Shown here: positions 1 through 9,024 of the stretch, piece by piece | How positions within the stretch are numbered: the first letter of the stretch is position 1 | How the letters are laid out: each line of letters opens with the position of its first letter | NCBI RefSeq assembly: GCF_026735135.1 | Contig: NZ_JAPQER010000003.1 | Span: 1-64,000 of the forward strand | Length of the DNA stretch: 64,000 nt | Origin: Clostridium aestuarii | GTDB taxonomy: Bacteria; Bacillota; Clostridia; Clostridiales; Clostridiaceae | Reading direction: 5' to 3' | The notes under the pieces: generated by a model | Database searches by the model: none | Told to the model about the DNA's origin: nothing | Seen by the model: the letters and a program-made list of their open reading frames with translations, nothing else | Translations under genes and position numbers: made by a program

Positions 1-278
1 TAGTAGCAGGATCAAGAGCAGCTACAGATAACGACTGGATAGACCATGCATTACAAATAGGTCAAACAGGAAAAACTGTAAGACCAAAATTATACATTGC
101 ATGCGGAATCTCAGGAGCAATCCAACACTTAGCAGGAATGCAAGATAGTGACTATATAATCGCTATAAATAAAGACGAAGATGCAGCAATAATGCATGTT
201 GCAGATTTAGGATTAGTAGGAGACTTAAACAAAATAGTTCCAGAATTAACAGCTCAAATTAAAGGAATGGAACAATAG
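1..278 (+). CDS. etfA: Electron transfer flavoprotein alpha subunit, C-terminal part (partial)
   Basis: Only the last 91 codons are in the window; the reading frame enters at base 3 and stops at TAG 276-278. The residues match the FAD-binding C-terminal domain of EtfA: VAGSRAA at the start, then [19 protein letters not shown] and AIQHLAGM, and the late [15 protein letters not shown] segment. EtfA pairs with EtfB to shuttle electrons; in clostridia the complex usually works with butyryl-CoA dehydrogenase or another acyl-CoA dehydrogenase. The partner genes would lie to the left and are not visible. A strong terminator follows directly, so this is the last gene of its operon. Confidence 0.93.
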   Translation, partial: VAGSRAATDNDWIDHALQIGQTGKTVRPKLYIACGISGAIQHLAGMQDSDYIIAINKDEDAAIMHVADLGLVGDLNKIVPELTAQIKGMEQ

Positions 279-340
279 AACTAAGGTATATATTATAATG
301 AAGTTTATACCATAATAAGTTAATATTTATATGATATACT

Positions 341-377
341 AGAAGTTGTACATTTATTTGTATAACTTCTTTTTTTA
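341..377 (+). terminator. Rho-independent terminator after etfA
   Basis: A 12-bp stem (341-352 with 359-370, one G-U pair) is followed by a run of seven T at 371-377. It ends the etf operon. Confidence 0.8.
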
Positions 378-475
378 TTAAATTAAGTTCACAAATTATA
401 TAGTGATTATAATATCTGAATTTGATAAAATAATATATGATAGAAGCTCTATTTTAAAGGGGGGAATTAACTATT

Positions 476-2182
476 ATGATGAATGAATATTATGATGAAA
501 AATTTGAGGTTATGTTGAAAAATATTGAAGATGGAATTATTATTTTAGATTGTAACTGTAAAATTACCAATTATAATGAAAAGATTAAGAGTATTTTAAA
601 TATTAAATTTGATAAGATTTTAGGAAAATATATTTCTGATTTCATTCCTCAATTTAAAGCAAAAAAAGTTATTGATAGTGGTATTGGACAAAAATATGAG
701 CTTGTAGAAATTAATGGTGTAAAAATAATATCTAGTACTATACCAATTAAACGTGAAAATAAAGTTGTTGGTGCAATCATATTTATTTTTGAAAATATGA
801 ATACATATAAGTTATTGCAAGAGCTTAATAAAAATAAAAAATATATTAAAGAATTAGAAAGTATATTAGAAAGAACATATGATGGAGTTGTGGCTGTTAA
901 TAAAGAAGGTATAATTACACTTATGAGTAAGTCATATGCAGAATATTTAGGAGTAGATCAAAAAGAGACTGTAGGAAGGCATGTAACAGAAGTTATAGAT
1001 AATACAAGAATGCATATAGTTATTAAAAAAGGAAGAGTTGAAAACACTGAGCTTCAAAAAATTAATGACAAATATATTATAGCAACACGTATACCTATAA
1101 TAGAAAATGGAGAAATTGTAGGAGCTGTAGCGAATGTGTTGTTTAGAAATACGAGAAATTATAATTTGTTTTATAAAAAAATAAATAAAATAGAAAAAGA
1201 ATTTGAAAATAAAAAAGATAAACAAATAAGTAAGGCAATTTATTCTTTTGAAAATATAGTAGGCGATAGTGAGATAATTGAAGAAACTAAGTCTTTAGCG
1301 AGAAAAGCAGCATGTACCAATTCAAGTGTATTGCTTAAAGGGGAAAGCGGTACAGGTAAGGAACTTTTTGCACATGCTATACATAATACAAGTAAGCGTT
1401 CAAAACAAAATTTTATAAAGGTTAATTGTGCAGCAATTCCAAATGAATTACTTGAATCGGAACTTTTTGGATATGAAAAAGGTTCGTTCACTGGAGCTAA
1501 TATCGAAGGAAGAATGGGAAAATTTGAATTGGCTGATGGAGGGACTATTTTTTTAGATGAAATTGGTGATATGCCATTAAAAATGCAGGCTAAACTTTTA
1601 CGGGTTCTTCAAGAAAGAGAAGTTGAAAGAATAGGAGCAAATAGTGCCAAAAAGATAGATATAAGAATTATTTCTGCTACAAATAGAAATTTAGAAAGTA
1701 TGGTTAATAAAGGAGAATTCAGAGAAGATCTTTATTATAGGCTTAATGTAGTTGAAATTAATATACCTCCGTTAAAAGAAAGAAAGGACGATATTATTTT
1801 ACTTGTTAGTTATTTAATTAATAAACTATGTGAGAGATTAGATAAAAAAATAAATGGAATTTCAAATGAAGCTATAAAATTATTAAAAAATTATCAATGG
1901 GAAGGCAATGTGAGACAATTAGAAAATGTTATTGAGCGAGCTATAAATGTAGTAGAAGACGGAGAGAAGATTTCACCTGAGCACCTTCCAGTAAAGATTA
2001 CTGGTATTGTTTTTAATCAAAAGGTTGAAAGTTTGGATGAGGTTTTGAATAAAACAGAAAAACATGCCATAATAAATGCATTAACAATGTGTTATGGAAA
2101 TAAAACAAAAGCAGCCAAAATGCTTAATATCAGTAGAAGTACTCTCTACGAAAAAATGAATAAACATAATATGTTAGTATAA
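476..2182 (+). CDS. PAS-PAS sigma-54-dependent transcriptional activator
   Basis: A 568-residue enhancer-binding protein that activates RNA polymerase carrying sigma-54. Two PAS sensor domains lie at about residues 10-105 and 125-225. The AAA+ domain has Walker A GESGTGKE at 289-296, the sigma-54 contact loop GSFTGA at 336-341 (usually GAFTGA) and Walker B GGTIFLDEIGDM. The C-terminus is a Fis-type helix-turn-helix (about 545-565, NKTKAAKMLNISRSTLYEK). The start ATG follows an AAAGGGGGG ribosome site. There is no receiver domain, so the PAS domains probably sense a small molecule or redox state. A sigma-54 promoter lies in front of the next gene, so the CoA transferase, and perhaps the permease behind it, are the likely targets. 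Confidence 0.92.
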   Translation: MMNEYYDEKFEVMLKNIEDGIIILDCNCKITNYNEKIKSILNIKFDKILGKYISDFIPQFKAKKVIDSGIGQKYELVEINGVKIISSTIPIKRENKVVGAIIFIFENMNTYKLLQELNKNKKYIKELESILERTYDGVVAVNKEGIITLMSKSYAEYLGVDQKETVGRHVTEVIDNTRMHIVIKKGRVENTELQKINDKYIIATRIPIIENGEIVGAVANVLFRNTRNYNLFYKKINKIEKEFENKKDKQISKAIYSFENIVGDSEIIEETKSLARKAACTNSSVLLKGESGTGKELFAHAIHNTSKRSKQNFIKVNCAAIPNELLESELFGYEKGSFTGANIEGRMGKFELADGGTIFLDEIGDMPLKMQAKLLRVLQEREVERIGANSAKKIDIRIISATNRNLESMVNKGEFREDLYYRLNVVEINIPPLKERKDDIILLVSYLINKLCERLDKKINGISNEAIKLLKNYQWEGNVRQLENVIERAINVVEDGEKISPEHLPVKITGIVFNQKVESLDEVLNKTEKHAIINALTMCYGNKTKAAKMLNISRSTLYEKMNKHNMLV

Positions 2183-2213
2183 ATAAAATAGTATAGATGG
2201 ATAATTATATAAC

Positions 2214-2285
2214 AATGTAGCATTTTTCATACAAATATGCAATGAAAATTTTCTAGTGTATGAAAAATGCTACATTATTTTTTGA
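2214..2285 (+). terminator. Long-stem terminator after the sigma-54 activator gene
   Basis: A perfect 18-bp inverted repeat (2214-2231 with 2259-2276) encloses a 27-base loop and is followed by ATTTTTT. It most likely ends the activator transcript and isolates it from the CoA-transferase promoter. Confidence 0.65.
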
Positions 2286-2295
2286 AATTCACCAT

Positions 2296-2321
2296 AAAAT
2301 GTCTGCAAATCAAGACATTTT
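2296..2321. promoter_or_regulatory. Dyad, candidate upstream activator site for the sigma-54 activator
   Basis: A perfect 9-bp inverted repeat, AAAATGTCT and AGACATTTT, is separated by 8 bases. It lies about 100 bp upstream of the -24/-12 promoter, the usual place for an enhancer-binding-protein site. This function is inferred; the T-run after the right arm means it could also be a weak terminator. Confidence 0.4.
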
Positions 2322-2422
2322 TCGATAAAATAGTTAAATTTTATTAAATACATAGTGTTTTTAAATTATAGATAGCTAGTTATAATAGAGTATTGGTAGG
2401 TTTGTTAAAAATAAAACATTGT

Positions 2423-2438
2423 TGGCATGGATATTGCT
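2423..2438 (+). promoter_or_regulatory. Sigma-54 (-24/-12) promoter for the CoA transferase gene
   Basis: TGGCAT, five bases, then TTGCT. The GG (2424-2425) and GC (2436-2437) are spaced exactly as in the -24/-12 consensus TGGCAC-N5-TTGCW. It lies about 40 bases upstream of the CoA transferase start and just downstream of a sigma-54 activator gene. Confidence 0.82.
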
Positions 2439-2478
2439 AATTATAAAATTGTAGATAGATGTGAAGGAGGAATTTTAT

Positions 2479-4026
2479 ATGGCTACAAAAGTAAAGAGTG
2501 TTCAAGAAGCTGTTGCCATGATTAAAGATGGAGATACAGTAGCAACTGGAGGTTTTCTTGGAATTGCTCATCCAGATACTGTAATTGCTGGAGTTGAAAA
2601 AAGATTTTTAGAGGAAGGTAGTCCCAAAAACTTAACATTAATGTATGCAGCGGGTCAAGGTGATGGAAAAGATAAAGGATTAAATCGTTTAGGACATGAA
2701 AATTTAGTTACAAAAGTTATAGGCGGTCACTGGAATCTTGCACCAAAACTTCAAAAGTTAGCGCTAGAAAATAAATTAGCTGCTTATAATCTTCCACAAG
2801 GAACAATATCTCATTTGTTTAGAGATATTGCTGCAGGAAAAATAGGAACAATAACTCATGTAGGATTAAAAACCTTTGTAGATCCAAGATTGCAAGGTGG
2901 TAAAATAAATGATGTTGCAAAAGATGATGAGGATATAGTTAAACTTGTAAATATTGATGGAAATGAACGTTTGTTTTACAAGGCTAGACCTATAAATGTT
3001 GCTTTATTAAAAGGAACTTATTCAGATGAAAATGGAAATATAACTATGGAAGAAGAAGCAGCTACACTAGAAAATATTTCAATAGCACAAGCTGCGAAAA
3101 ACTCTGGTGGAATAGTTATAGTGCAAGTGAAAAAAGTAGTTCAAAATGGAAGCTTAGATCCTAAACTAGTTAAAATTCCAGGAATATATGTAGATGCAGT
3201 TGTAGTAGATTCTACAGCTCCACAAACTTTCGTAGAACAATTTAATTCATCGTTCTGTGGAAAAACAAGAATTCCACTAAGTGCTGTAGAAAAAATGCCT
3301 TTAAATCAAAGAAAGATAATAGCTAGACGTGCAGCTATGGAACTTCCAAAGGATTCAGTAGTAAACTTAGGAATAGGTGTTCCAGAAGGTGTTGCAGCAG
3401 TGGCTAATGAAGAGGGTATAGGTGACTCAATGACATTAACTGTTGAAGCAGGTCCGATTGGTGGAGTGCCAGCAGGTGGAGCTAATTTTGGAGCATCAAC
3501 AAATGCAGAATGTATTTTAGATCAAGCATATCAATTTGATTTTTATGATGGCGGTGGATTAGATGTTGCATTCTTAGGATTAGCTCAATGTGATGAAAAA
3601 GGAAATATAAATGTTAGTAAATTTGGTCCCAAAATAGCAGGATGTGGTGGATTTATTAACATAACTCAAAATGCTAAAAAAGTTGTGTATTGCGGAACAT
3701 TTACTGCAGGTGGATTAAAAATATCTACTGGTGATGGAAAATTAACTATAGCACAAGAAGGAAAAGTGAATAAGTTTATTAAAGAAGTAGAACAAATCAC
3801 ATTTAGTGCTGAATATGCAATGGAAGTAGGACAAGCCGTTTTATATATAACAGAAAGAGCTGTATTTGAAATTAGAAAAGAAGGATTAGTTCTTACTGAA
3901 ATAGCACCAGGAGTAGATTTAGAAAAAGATATATTAGCAAGAATGGAGTTTAAACCAATTGTTGCTGAAAATCTTAAATTAATGGATGAAAGAATTTTCA
4001 AAGATGAACTTATGGGACTTAAATAA
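2479..4026 (+). CDS. Class I CoA transferase (acetate/propionate CoA-transferase, YdiF/Pct type)
   Basis: A 515-residue fused alpha-beta CoA transferase that moves CoA between short-chain acyl-CoA esters and free acids. The N-terminal half carries the alpha-type motif GDTVATGGFLGIAHP. The C-terminal half carries NLGIGVPEGVAAVANEEG, and TVEAGPIGGVPAGG contains the likely catalytic glutamate (Glu323). The length fits the YdiF/Pct family. The ATG at 2479 is chosen because GGAGG lies at 2466-2470; the upstream GTG at 2461 has no such site. It is transcribed from the sigma-54 promoter and followed by a GntP-type permease, which suggests an inducible route for uptake and activation of a short-chain or hydroxy acid. 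The substrate cannot be read from the sequence. Confidence 0.88.
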   Translation: MATKVKSVQEAVAMIKDGDTVATGGFLGIAHPDTVIAGVEKRFLEEGSPKNLTLMYAAGQGDGKDKGLNRLGHENLVTKVIGGHWNLAPKLQKLALENKLAAYNLPQGTISHLFRDIAAGKIGTITHVGLKTFVDPRLQGGKINDVAKDDEDIVKLVNIDGNERLFYKARPINVALLKGTYSDENGNITMEEEAATLENISIAQAAKNSGGIVIVQVKKVVQNGSLDPKLVKIPGIYVDAVVVDSTAPQTFVEQFNSSFCGKTRIPLSAVEKMPLNQRKIIARRAAMELPKDSVVNLGIGVPEGVAAVANEEGIGDSMTLTVEAGPIGGVPAGGANFGASTNAECILDQAYQFDFYDGGGLDVAFLGLAQCDEKGNINVSKFGPKIAGCGGFINITQNAKKVVYCGTFTAGGLKISTGDGKLTIAQEGKVNKFIKEVEQITFSAEYAMEVGQAVLYITERAVFEIRKEGLVLTEIAPGVDLEKDILARMEFKPIVAENLKLMDERIFKDELMGLK

Positions 4027-4091
4027 TAGTAAAAAAGAAGTGTTTAAAACAAAGAATCAATAAGTTACAATATTATAAATTTTATAAATAA

Positions 4092-4370
4092 AAACTTACA
4101 AAAACATCTAATAAAAACTTACGAAATTAAAAATATTGAACCAAAACTTACAAATACAAAAATTAAAAAATATTAAAATAAAACTTACGAAAACATCCAA
4201 CTGAAACTTATAAATTTAAAATATTGAACCAAAACTTACAAATATAAAATATATAAATTAAAAAAATCAAACTAAAACTTACGAAACATCTAACCAAAAC
4301 TTACAAATTTTAAAAATAGTAAACTTAAACTTACAAATATAAAATATATAAATTAAAACTTATAAAACTT
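4092..4370 (+). repeat. Imperfect tandem array of ACTTAC-containing units between CoA transferase and permease
   Basis: Ten copies of AAACTTAYRAA start near 4092, 4115, 4144, 4181, 4204, 4232, 4275, 4297, 4327 and 4354. They fall into a higher-order pattern of three degenerate units (about 4092-4180, 4181-4274, 4275-4353) and a partial fourth. Each full unit has three ACTTAY words with similar spacers such as ACATCYAA and AAAATATTGAACC. The plus strand is almost without G. The whole 451-base gap holds no ORF or terminator. Its function is unknown; it lies in the presumed leader of the permease gene. Confidence 0.85.
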
Positions 4371-4477
4371 AAAAATAAAAATAGAAATAAAGATATTTAT
4401 AAATCAAGTAATATAATTGATTAACTTTAGTTAGAGTATCAAAACAAAAAACAAAAGCGTAGAAAGGAGAATAAAAA

Positions 4478-5866
4478 ATGATAGGAGTTATTGGAATAGT
4501 AGTATCGTTAATGCTTTTAATGTATCTTGCTTATAGAGGAATAACAGTACTTGTTCTTGCACCAATTCTAGCAATATTTGCAGCGTTAATGAGTGGAGGA
4601 GCTAGTGCTCATGTGATGGCAACGTATACAGAAATATTTATGAAAGCATTCGCAGGATATGCTCAAAAATATTTCCCAGTGTTTATGCTAGGGGCTATCT
4701 TTGGTAAAATTATGGATGACACAGGTTCAGCAAAGTCTATTGCACATTTTATTGCTAAGAAATTAGGAAAAGATAAGGCTATATTAGCAGTTGCACTATC
4801 ATGTTCAATATTAACTTATGGTGGAGTTTCAATGTTTGTTGTTGCTTTTGCTATATATCCAATAGCAGTATCTTTATTTAGAGAAGCAGATATACCAAAA
4901 AGATTAATTCCAGGTTCAATTGCGGTAGGTTCATTTGGTTTTACAATGACAGCACTTCCAGGATCACCACAAATACAAAATGCAATACCAATGCCATACT
5001 TTGGAACAGATGCATATGCTGCGCCAGTGTTAGGATTGATTGCGTCAGCTATTATGTTAGGTGCATCAATGATGTGGTTAACTCATAGAGCTAATAAAGC
5101 TAAAAAAGCTGGAGAAGGTTATGGAGATCATTTAAATGAAAATGTAACAGATATGGATATATCAAAATTACCATCAGTTGGTATATCGATAATTCCAATA
5201 ATTTTAGTATTAGTTTTAAACTTTGTAATATCAAAATATTTCTTTGGTAGTTCAACTTATGATGCTTCTTATTTATCAGAATATGCTACTAAATTATCAA
5301 AGGTTTCAGGTATGTGGAGCTTAATTATAGCTCTAGTAATTTCAATTTTAGTTGCAATCATTTTAAATATTAAGAGATTAAAAGATGTTAAGAAAAGTTG
5401 TAATCAAGGTGCAATAGGTTCATTGCTTGCTATTATAAATACATCATCTGAGGTTGGATACGGAAATGTTATTAAATCTCTTGCAGCATTTGCTATTGTA
5501 AAAAATGCTATGCTTGGAATATCAAGTAATCCGTTAATTGCAGAAGCAATATCTTGTAATGTATTAGCAGGTATAACAGGTTCTGCATCAGGTGGTATGG
5601 CTATAGCATTGTCAGTTCTAGGAAAACAATATTTAGAGATGGCAAATGCAGCTGGAATAAATCCACAAGTTCTTCATAGAATTGCAACAATAGCATGTGG
5701 AGGATTTGACTCTTTACCACATAATGGAGCTGTTATAACATTACTTGGAATATGTCAATTAACACATAAAGAATCTTATAAAGATATAGGAATAGTTTCA
5801 GTTTTAATTCCAATTGGTACTCTTGTTATAATACTAATACTTGCAAGTTTGGGTATTCAAGCATAA
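4478..5866 (+). CDS. GntP-family permease
   Basis: A 462-residue polytopic inner-membrane transporter of the GntP (gluconate:H+ symporter) family, with roughly 12 hydrophobic segments. Typical features include the N-terminal LAYRGITVLVLAPILAIFAA, the GGVSMFVVAFAIYPIA loop region, and conserved GITGSASGG and ACGGFDSLPHNGAVI stretches near the C-terminus. GntP relatives carry gluconate or hydroxy acids such as 3-hydroxybutyrate. Linkage to a CoA transferase favours a carboxylic acid that becomes CoA-activated, but that is an inference. The start ATG follows AAAGGAG. An 18-bp-stem terminator closes the unit. Confidence 0.87.
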   Translation: MIGVIGIVVSLMLLMYLAYRGITVLVLAPILAIFAALMSGGASAHVMATYTEIFMKAFAGYAQKYFPVFMLGAIFGKIMDDTGSAKSIAHFIAKKLGKDKAILAVALSCSILTYGGVSMFVVAFAIYPIAVSLFREADIPKRLIPGSIAVGSFGFTMTALPGSPQIQNAIPMPYFGTDAYAAPVLGLIASAIMLGASMMWLTHRANKAKKAGEGYGDHLNENVTDMDISKLPSVGISIIPIILVLVLNFVISKYFFGSSTYDASYLSEYATKLSKVSGMWSLIIALVISILVAIILNIKRLKDVKKSCNQGAIGSLLAIINTSSEVGYGNVIKSLAAFAIVKNAMLGISSNPLIAEAISCNVLAGITGSASGGMAIALSVLGKQYLEMANAAGINPQVLHRIATIACGGFDSLPHNGAVITLLGICQLTHKESYKDIGIVSVLIPIGTLVIILILASLGIQA

Positions 5867-5895
5867 GAATTCTTCAATATAAATTATAGTATATA

Positions 5896-5940
5896 AAAAT
5901 AGCTGTTGAATTTCAATTTAAATTCAACAGCTATTTTGTA
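5896..5940 (+). terminator. Terminator after the GntP-type permease
   Basis: A perfect 18-bp stem (5896-5913 with 5920-5937) and 6-base loop, ending in TTTT. No other feature was found in 5941-6123 apart from the ribosome site of the next gene. Confidence 0.75.
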
Positions 5941-6123
5941 TTTAAATTTGATAGCATGTATAATTATACAATTTAAAATATATGTATTTTATTACTAATA
6001 AGAAAAAAATTTTATATAAAGTTATCTTTACTAAGACATTTTTATTAATTATAATAGTAAATAATTAAATAAATTATATATGAATAAATATAATATTTAT
6101 ATAAAATGATATGGGGTGTAATA

Positions 6124-7029
6124 ATGTTTAAAATTATCAAGAAAAAAGTTTTAGTACCAAATATTTATCTTATGGATGTAGAAGCACCAAGAGTTGCAAG
6201 TACGGCTATGCCGGGACAATTTGTAATTGTAAAGACAGATGAAAAAGGAGAAAGAGTTCCTCTTACAATTTGCGATTATGATAGAGAAAGAGGAACAGTG
6301 ACTATAGTATTTCAGGCAGTAGGATACTCAACAATTGAAATGGCTAAATATGAAGAGGGACAATATTTTCAAGATTTTGTAGGACCGCTTGGAAAACCTT
6401 CTGAATTTTTGAATGAAGATATACAAGAATTAAAAAATAAAAAAGTATTATTTATATCAGGTGGAGTAGGGGCAGCACCAGTATATCCACAGGTAAAATG
6501 GTTTCATGACAATGGAATGAAATCGGATGTAATAATGGGGGTTAGAACTAAGGAATTGTTAATATTAGAAGATGAAATGAGAGCAGTAGCAGATAATGTA
6601 TATGTAACAACAGATGATGGTTCTTATGGAACTAAGGGGCTAGTTACAGAAAAATTTAAAGAACTAGTAGAAAATCAAGGAAAAAAATATGATTACGTAG
6701 TTGCGATTGGACCAATTATAATGATGAAGTATGCAGCACTTACTACTAAACCTTATGGTATAAAAACGATAGTGAGTATGAATCCTCTTATGGTTGATGG
6801 TACGGGAATGTGTGGTGCTTGTAGAGTAACAATAGGAAATGAAACTAAATTTGCATGTGTAGATGGACCAGAATTTGATGGGCATCTAGTAGATTTTGAT
6901 GAAGCTATGAGAAGACAAGCGATGTATAAGACAGAAGAAGGAAGAGAAAAATTGAAAATGGAAGAACCAAATCAAGATAAACATCATCACCATCATGGTG
7001 GATGTGGTTGCTGCGGAGGTGAAGAATAA
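6124..7029 (+). CDS. nfnA: NADH-dependent reduced ferredoxin:NADP+ oxidoreductase subunit A (NfnA/SudB type)
   Basis: A 301-residue ferredoxin reductase-like subunit. An FAD domain (PGQFVIVKTD, RVPLTICDYD) precedes an NAD domain (ISGGVGAAPVYPQ). A C-terminal [2Fe-2S] cluster region, GTGMCGACRVT plus a later Cys (KFACVDGPEFDGH), follows. With NfnB it couples NADH and reduced ferredoxin to NADP+ reduction by electron bifurcation or confurcation in the cytoplasm. The ATG at 6124 has GGGGTG before it; an in-frame ATG at 6106 does not. The protein ends in an unusual tail with five consecutive His and a CGCC cluster. Its stop overlaps the next ATG (TAATG), so translation is coupled. Confidence 0.88.
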   Translation: MFKIIKKKVLVPNIYLMDVEAPRVASTAMPGQFVIVKTDEKGERVPLTICDYDRERGTVTIVFQAVGYSTIEMAKYEEGQYFQDFVGPLGKPSEFLNEDIQELKNKKVLFISGGVGAAPVYPQVKWFHDNGMKSDVIMGVRTKELLILEDEMRAVADNVYVTTDDGSYGTKGLVTEKFKELVENQGKKYDYVVAIGPIIMMKYAALTTKPYGIKTIVSMNPLMVDGTGMCGACRVTIGNETKFACVDGPEFDGHLVDFDEAMRRQAMYKTEEGREKLKMEEPNQDKHHHHHGGCGCCGGEE

Positions 7030-8414
7030 TGGATAGAATGAAAAAAGTACCTGTTAAAGAACAAGATCCTAAAGTTAGGGCCAAAAATTTTAATGAGGTG
7101 TGTTTGGGATATACAGAAGAGGAAGCTGTAATTGAAGCAAGCAGATGTCTTAATTGTAAAAATCCTTTATGTGTAAAAGGATGTCCAGTATCAATTGATA
7201 TTCCATTGTTCATACAACATGTTAAAAATAGAGAATTTGAGAAAGCTGCAAAGGTTATAGCAAAATATAGTTCACTTCCATCAGTATGTGGTAGAGTATG
7301 TCCTCAAGAAACCCAATGTGAAGGTAAATGTGTACTTGGTATAAAAGGAGAACCTGTATCAATAGGGAAGCTTGAAAGATTTGTAGGAGATTGGTCAAGG
7401 GAAAATAATATAAATCTTACTGACACAGAGCCTAAGAAAAATAAAAAAGTAGCAGTAATAGGAAGTGGACCTGCAGGGCTTACTTGTGCAGGGGATTTAG
7501 CTAAAAAAGGTTATGATGTTACTATATTTGAAGCATTACATGAAACAGGTGGAGTTTTAGTATATGGAATTCCTGAGTTTAGACTTCCTAAAGATAAAGT
7601 AGTTAAGTCAGAAATTGAAAATATAAAAAAATTAGGAGTTAAAATAGAAACAAATGTTATAGTAGGAAGAACTGCTAAAATAGATAAATTAATAAAAGAA
7701 GAACATTATGAGGCAATTTTTATAGGGTCAGGAGCTGGTCTTCCTAAATTTATGGGTATACCAGGTGAAAATTTAAATGGAGTATTTGCAGCTAATGAGT
7801 TTCTAACAAGAGTAAATTTAATGAAAGCTTATAGAACAGATTATGCAACACCAGTTAAAATAGGTAAAAAGGTTGCTGTTGTAGGTGGAGGAAATGTTGC
7901 TATGGATGCAGCTAGAACAGCTTTAAGACTTGGAGCAGAAGCTCATATAGTATATAGAAGATCAGAAGAAGAACTTCCAGCCAGAGTAGAAGAAGTACAT
8001 CATGCAAAAGAAGAGGGAGTAAATTTTGATTTATTAACTAACCCAGTGGAAATTTTATCAGATGAAAATGGATGGGTAAAAGGAATGAAATGCATAAGAA
8101 TGGAACTTGGACAACCGGATAAATCTGGTAGAAGAAGACCTATACCTATGGAAGGTTCAGAATTTATTATAGATGTAGACATGGTTATAATGTCTCTTGG
8201 TACTTCTCCAAATCCATTAATACCATCTACAACAGAAGGTTTAGATATAAATAAATGGAAATGTATAGTAGTAGATGAGGAAACGTGTAAGACTTCAAAA
8301 GAAAAAGTATATGCAGGTGGAGATGCGGTAACAGGAGCGGCTACAGTTATACTTGCTATGGAGGCAGGAAAAAAAGCAGCAAAAGCTATTCATGAACATT
8401 TATTAAAGAAATAG
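7029..8414 (+). CDS. nfnB: NADPH-binding subunit B of NfnAB (GltA/glutamate synthase small-subunit type)
   Basis: A 461-residue flavoprotein of the GltD/GltA family. The N-terminal cysteine region (CLNCKNPLCVKGCP, then CGRVCPQETQCEGKC) binds two [4Fe-4S] clusters. An FAD Rossmann motif GSGPAGLTCAGDLAKKG and an NADP motif GGGNVAMDAARTALRLGA follow. Homologues are often labelled glutamate synthase (NADPH), homotetrameric. The one-base overlap with an NfnA gene and the absence of a glutamate synthase large subunit nearby favour NfnB. The complex links NADH, NADPH and ferredoxin pools in fermenting clostridia. Confidence 0.88.
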   Translation: MDRMKKVPVKEQDPKVRAKNFNEVCLGYTEEEAVIEASRCLNCKNPLCVKGCPVSIDIPLFIQHVKNREFEKAAKVIAKYSSLPSVCGRVCPQETQCEGKCVLGIKGEPVSIGKLERFVGDWSRENNINLTDTEPKKNKKVAVIGSGPAGLTCAGDLAKKGYDVTIFEALHETGGVLVYGIPEFRLPKDKVVKSEIENIKKLGVKIETNVIVGRTAKIDKLIKEEHYEAIFIGSGAGLPKFMGIPGENLNGVFAANEFLTRVNLMKAYRTDYATPVKIGKKVAVVGGGNVAMDAARTALRLGAEAHIVYRRSEEELPARVEEVHHAKEEGVNFDLLTNPVEILSDENGWVKGMKCIRMELGQPDKSGRRRPIPMEGSEFIIDVDMVIMSLGTSPNPLIPSTTEGLDINKWKCIVVDEETCKTSKEKVYAGGDAVTGAATVILAMEAGKKAAKAIHEHLLKK

Positions 8415-8430
8415 TTTAAATTAAAAACAT

Positions 8431-8482
8431 ACATATAATGCGGTGAAATGTATTTCTAGCATTATATGTTTTGTTATTTTTT
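8431..8482. terminator. Bidirectional terminator between nfnB and the Nudix gene
   Basis: An 11-bp stem (8431-8441 with 8459-8469) has T-rich tracts on both outer sides. It serves the converging nfnB (+) and Nudix (-) genes. Confidence 0.7.
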
Positions 8483-8511
8483 CAGATGCCTAAATTAAAT
8501 GGTTTAGAAAA

Positions 8512-9024
8512 TTATTTTTCAATCGACGATTTTAAATAATAGTAAGCCAGTACACTTTTACTGTCGCATATTTTAGTGTTTTGCACGTTTTTTTCAAATT
8601 CATTAAAAGGCATCCACTGTACTTCTGTTACATCATCATTATTAATTTTGGTGTGTTTAAGGCATGATTTTTTCACATTAGCTTTAAATATATGCATAGT
8701 ACTATTACTAAAACCCATTATAGGTTTATATGAGATGATCTTTTCTAAAGCATCTGTAGTTAAGGTTATATTTGCTTCTTCTTTTATTTCTCGTACTAGA
8801 CATTCCTTTATATCTTCTCCAGGAATATCAATGCATCCAGCAGGAATTTCTAATGTATTAGTCATTACTGAAGGTCTAAATTGTTTTACTAGCAAAATTT
8901 CATTAAACTCATTTAAAATTATTGCTGAAACAGCATCATAATTTTTTATAATATCATATTTTTTACCTTCTAATTGTCTATGATATAATTTTAGCCAACC
9001 ATCATAAATTATTTTATCTTCCAT
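8512..9024 (-). CDS. Nudix hydrolase (ADP-ribose pyrophosphatase-like)
   Basis: A 170-residue single-domain Nudix protein. The N-terminal beta-strand region and the phrase EILLVKQFRP resemble ADP-ribose/ADP-sugar pyrophosphatases. The Nudix box is present as AGCIDIPGED followed by REIKEEANI. It carries one extra residue between the first Gly and Glu, and Asn replaces the usual last Gly. The catalytic REXXEE core is intact, so activity is likely. The substrate is uncertain. The start follows AAAGGAG. It stands alone on the minus strand, divergent from the glycosylase gene. Confidence 0.82.
   Translation of the reverse strand: MEDKIIYDGWLKLYHRQLEGKKYDIIKNYDAVSAIILNEFNEILLVKQFRPSVMTNTLEIPAGCIDIPGEDIKECLVREIKEEANITLTTDALEKIISYKPIMGFSNSTMHIFKANVKKSCLKHTKINNDDVTEVQWMPFNEFEKNVQNTKICDSKSVLAYYYLKSSIEK

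Noticed and set aside
2261..2480. CoA transferase start at GTG 2461
   Set aside because: The GGAGG at 2466-2470 lies inside that extension and points to ATG 2479.
4092..4370. CRISPR-like array because of regularly repeated words
   Set aside because: The repeated word is only about 11 bases, copies are degenerate, spacers are themselves repetitive and vary in length, and no cas genes are present.
7029..8414. Glutamate synthase small subunit
   Set aside because: The family is the same, but there is no large subunit nearby and the gene overlaps an NfnA-type gene, so NfnB is the better call.
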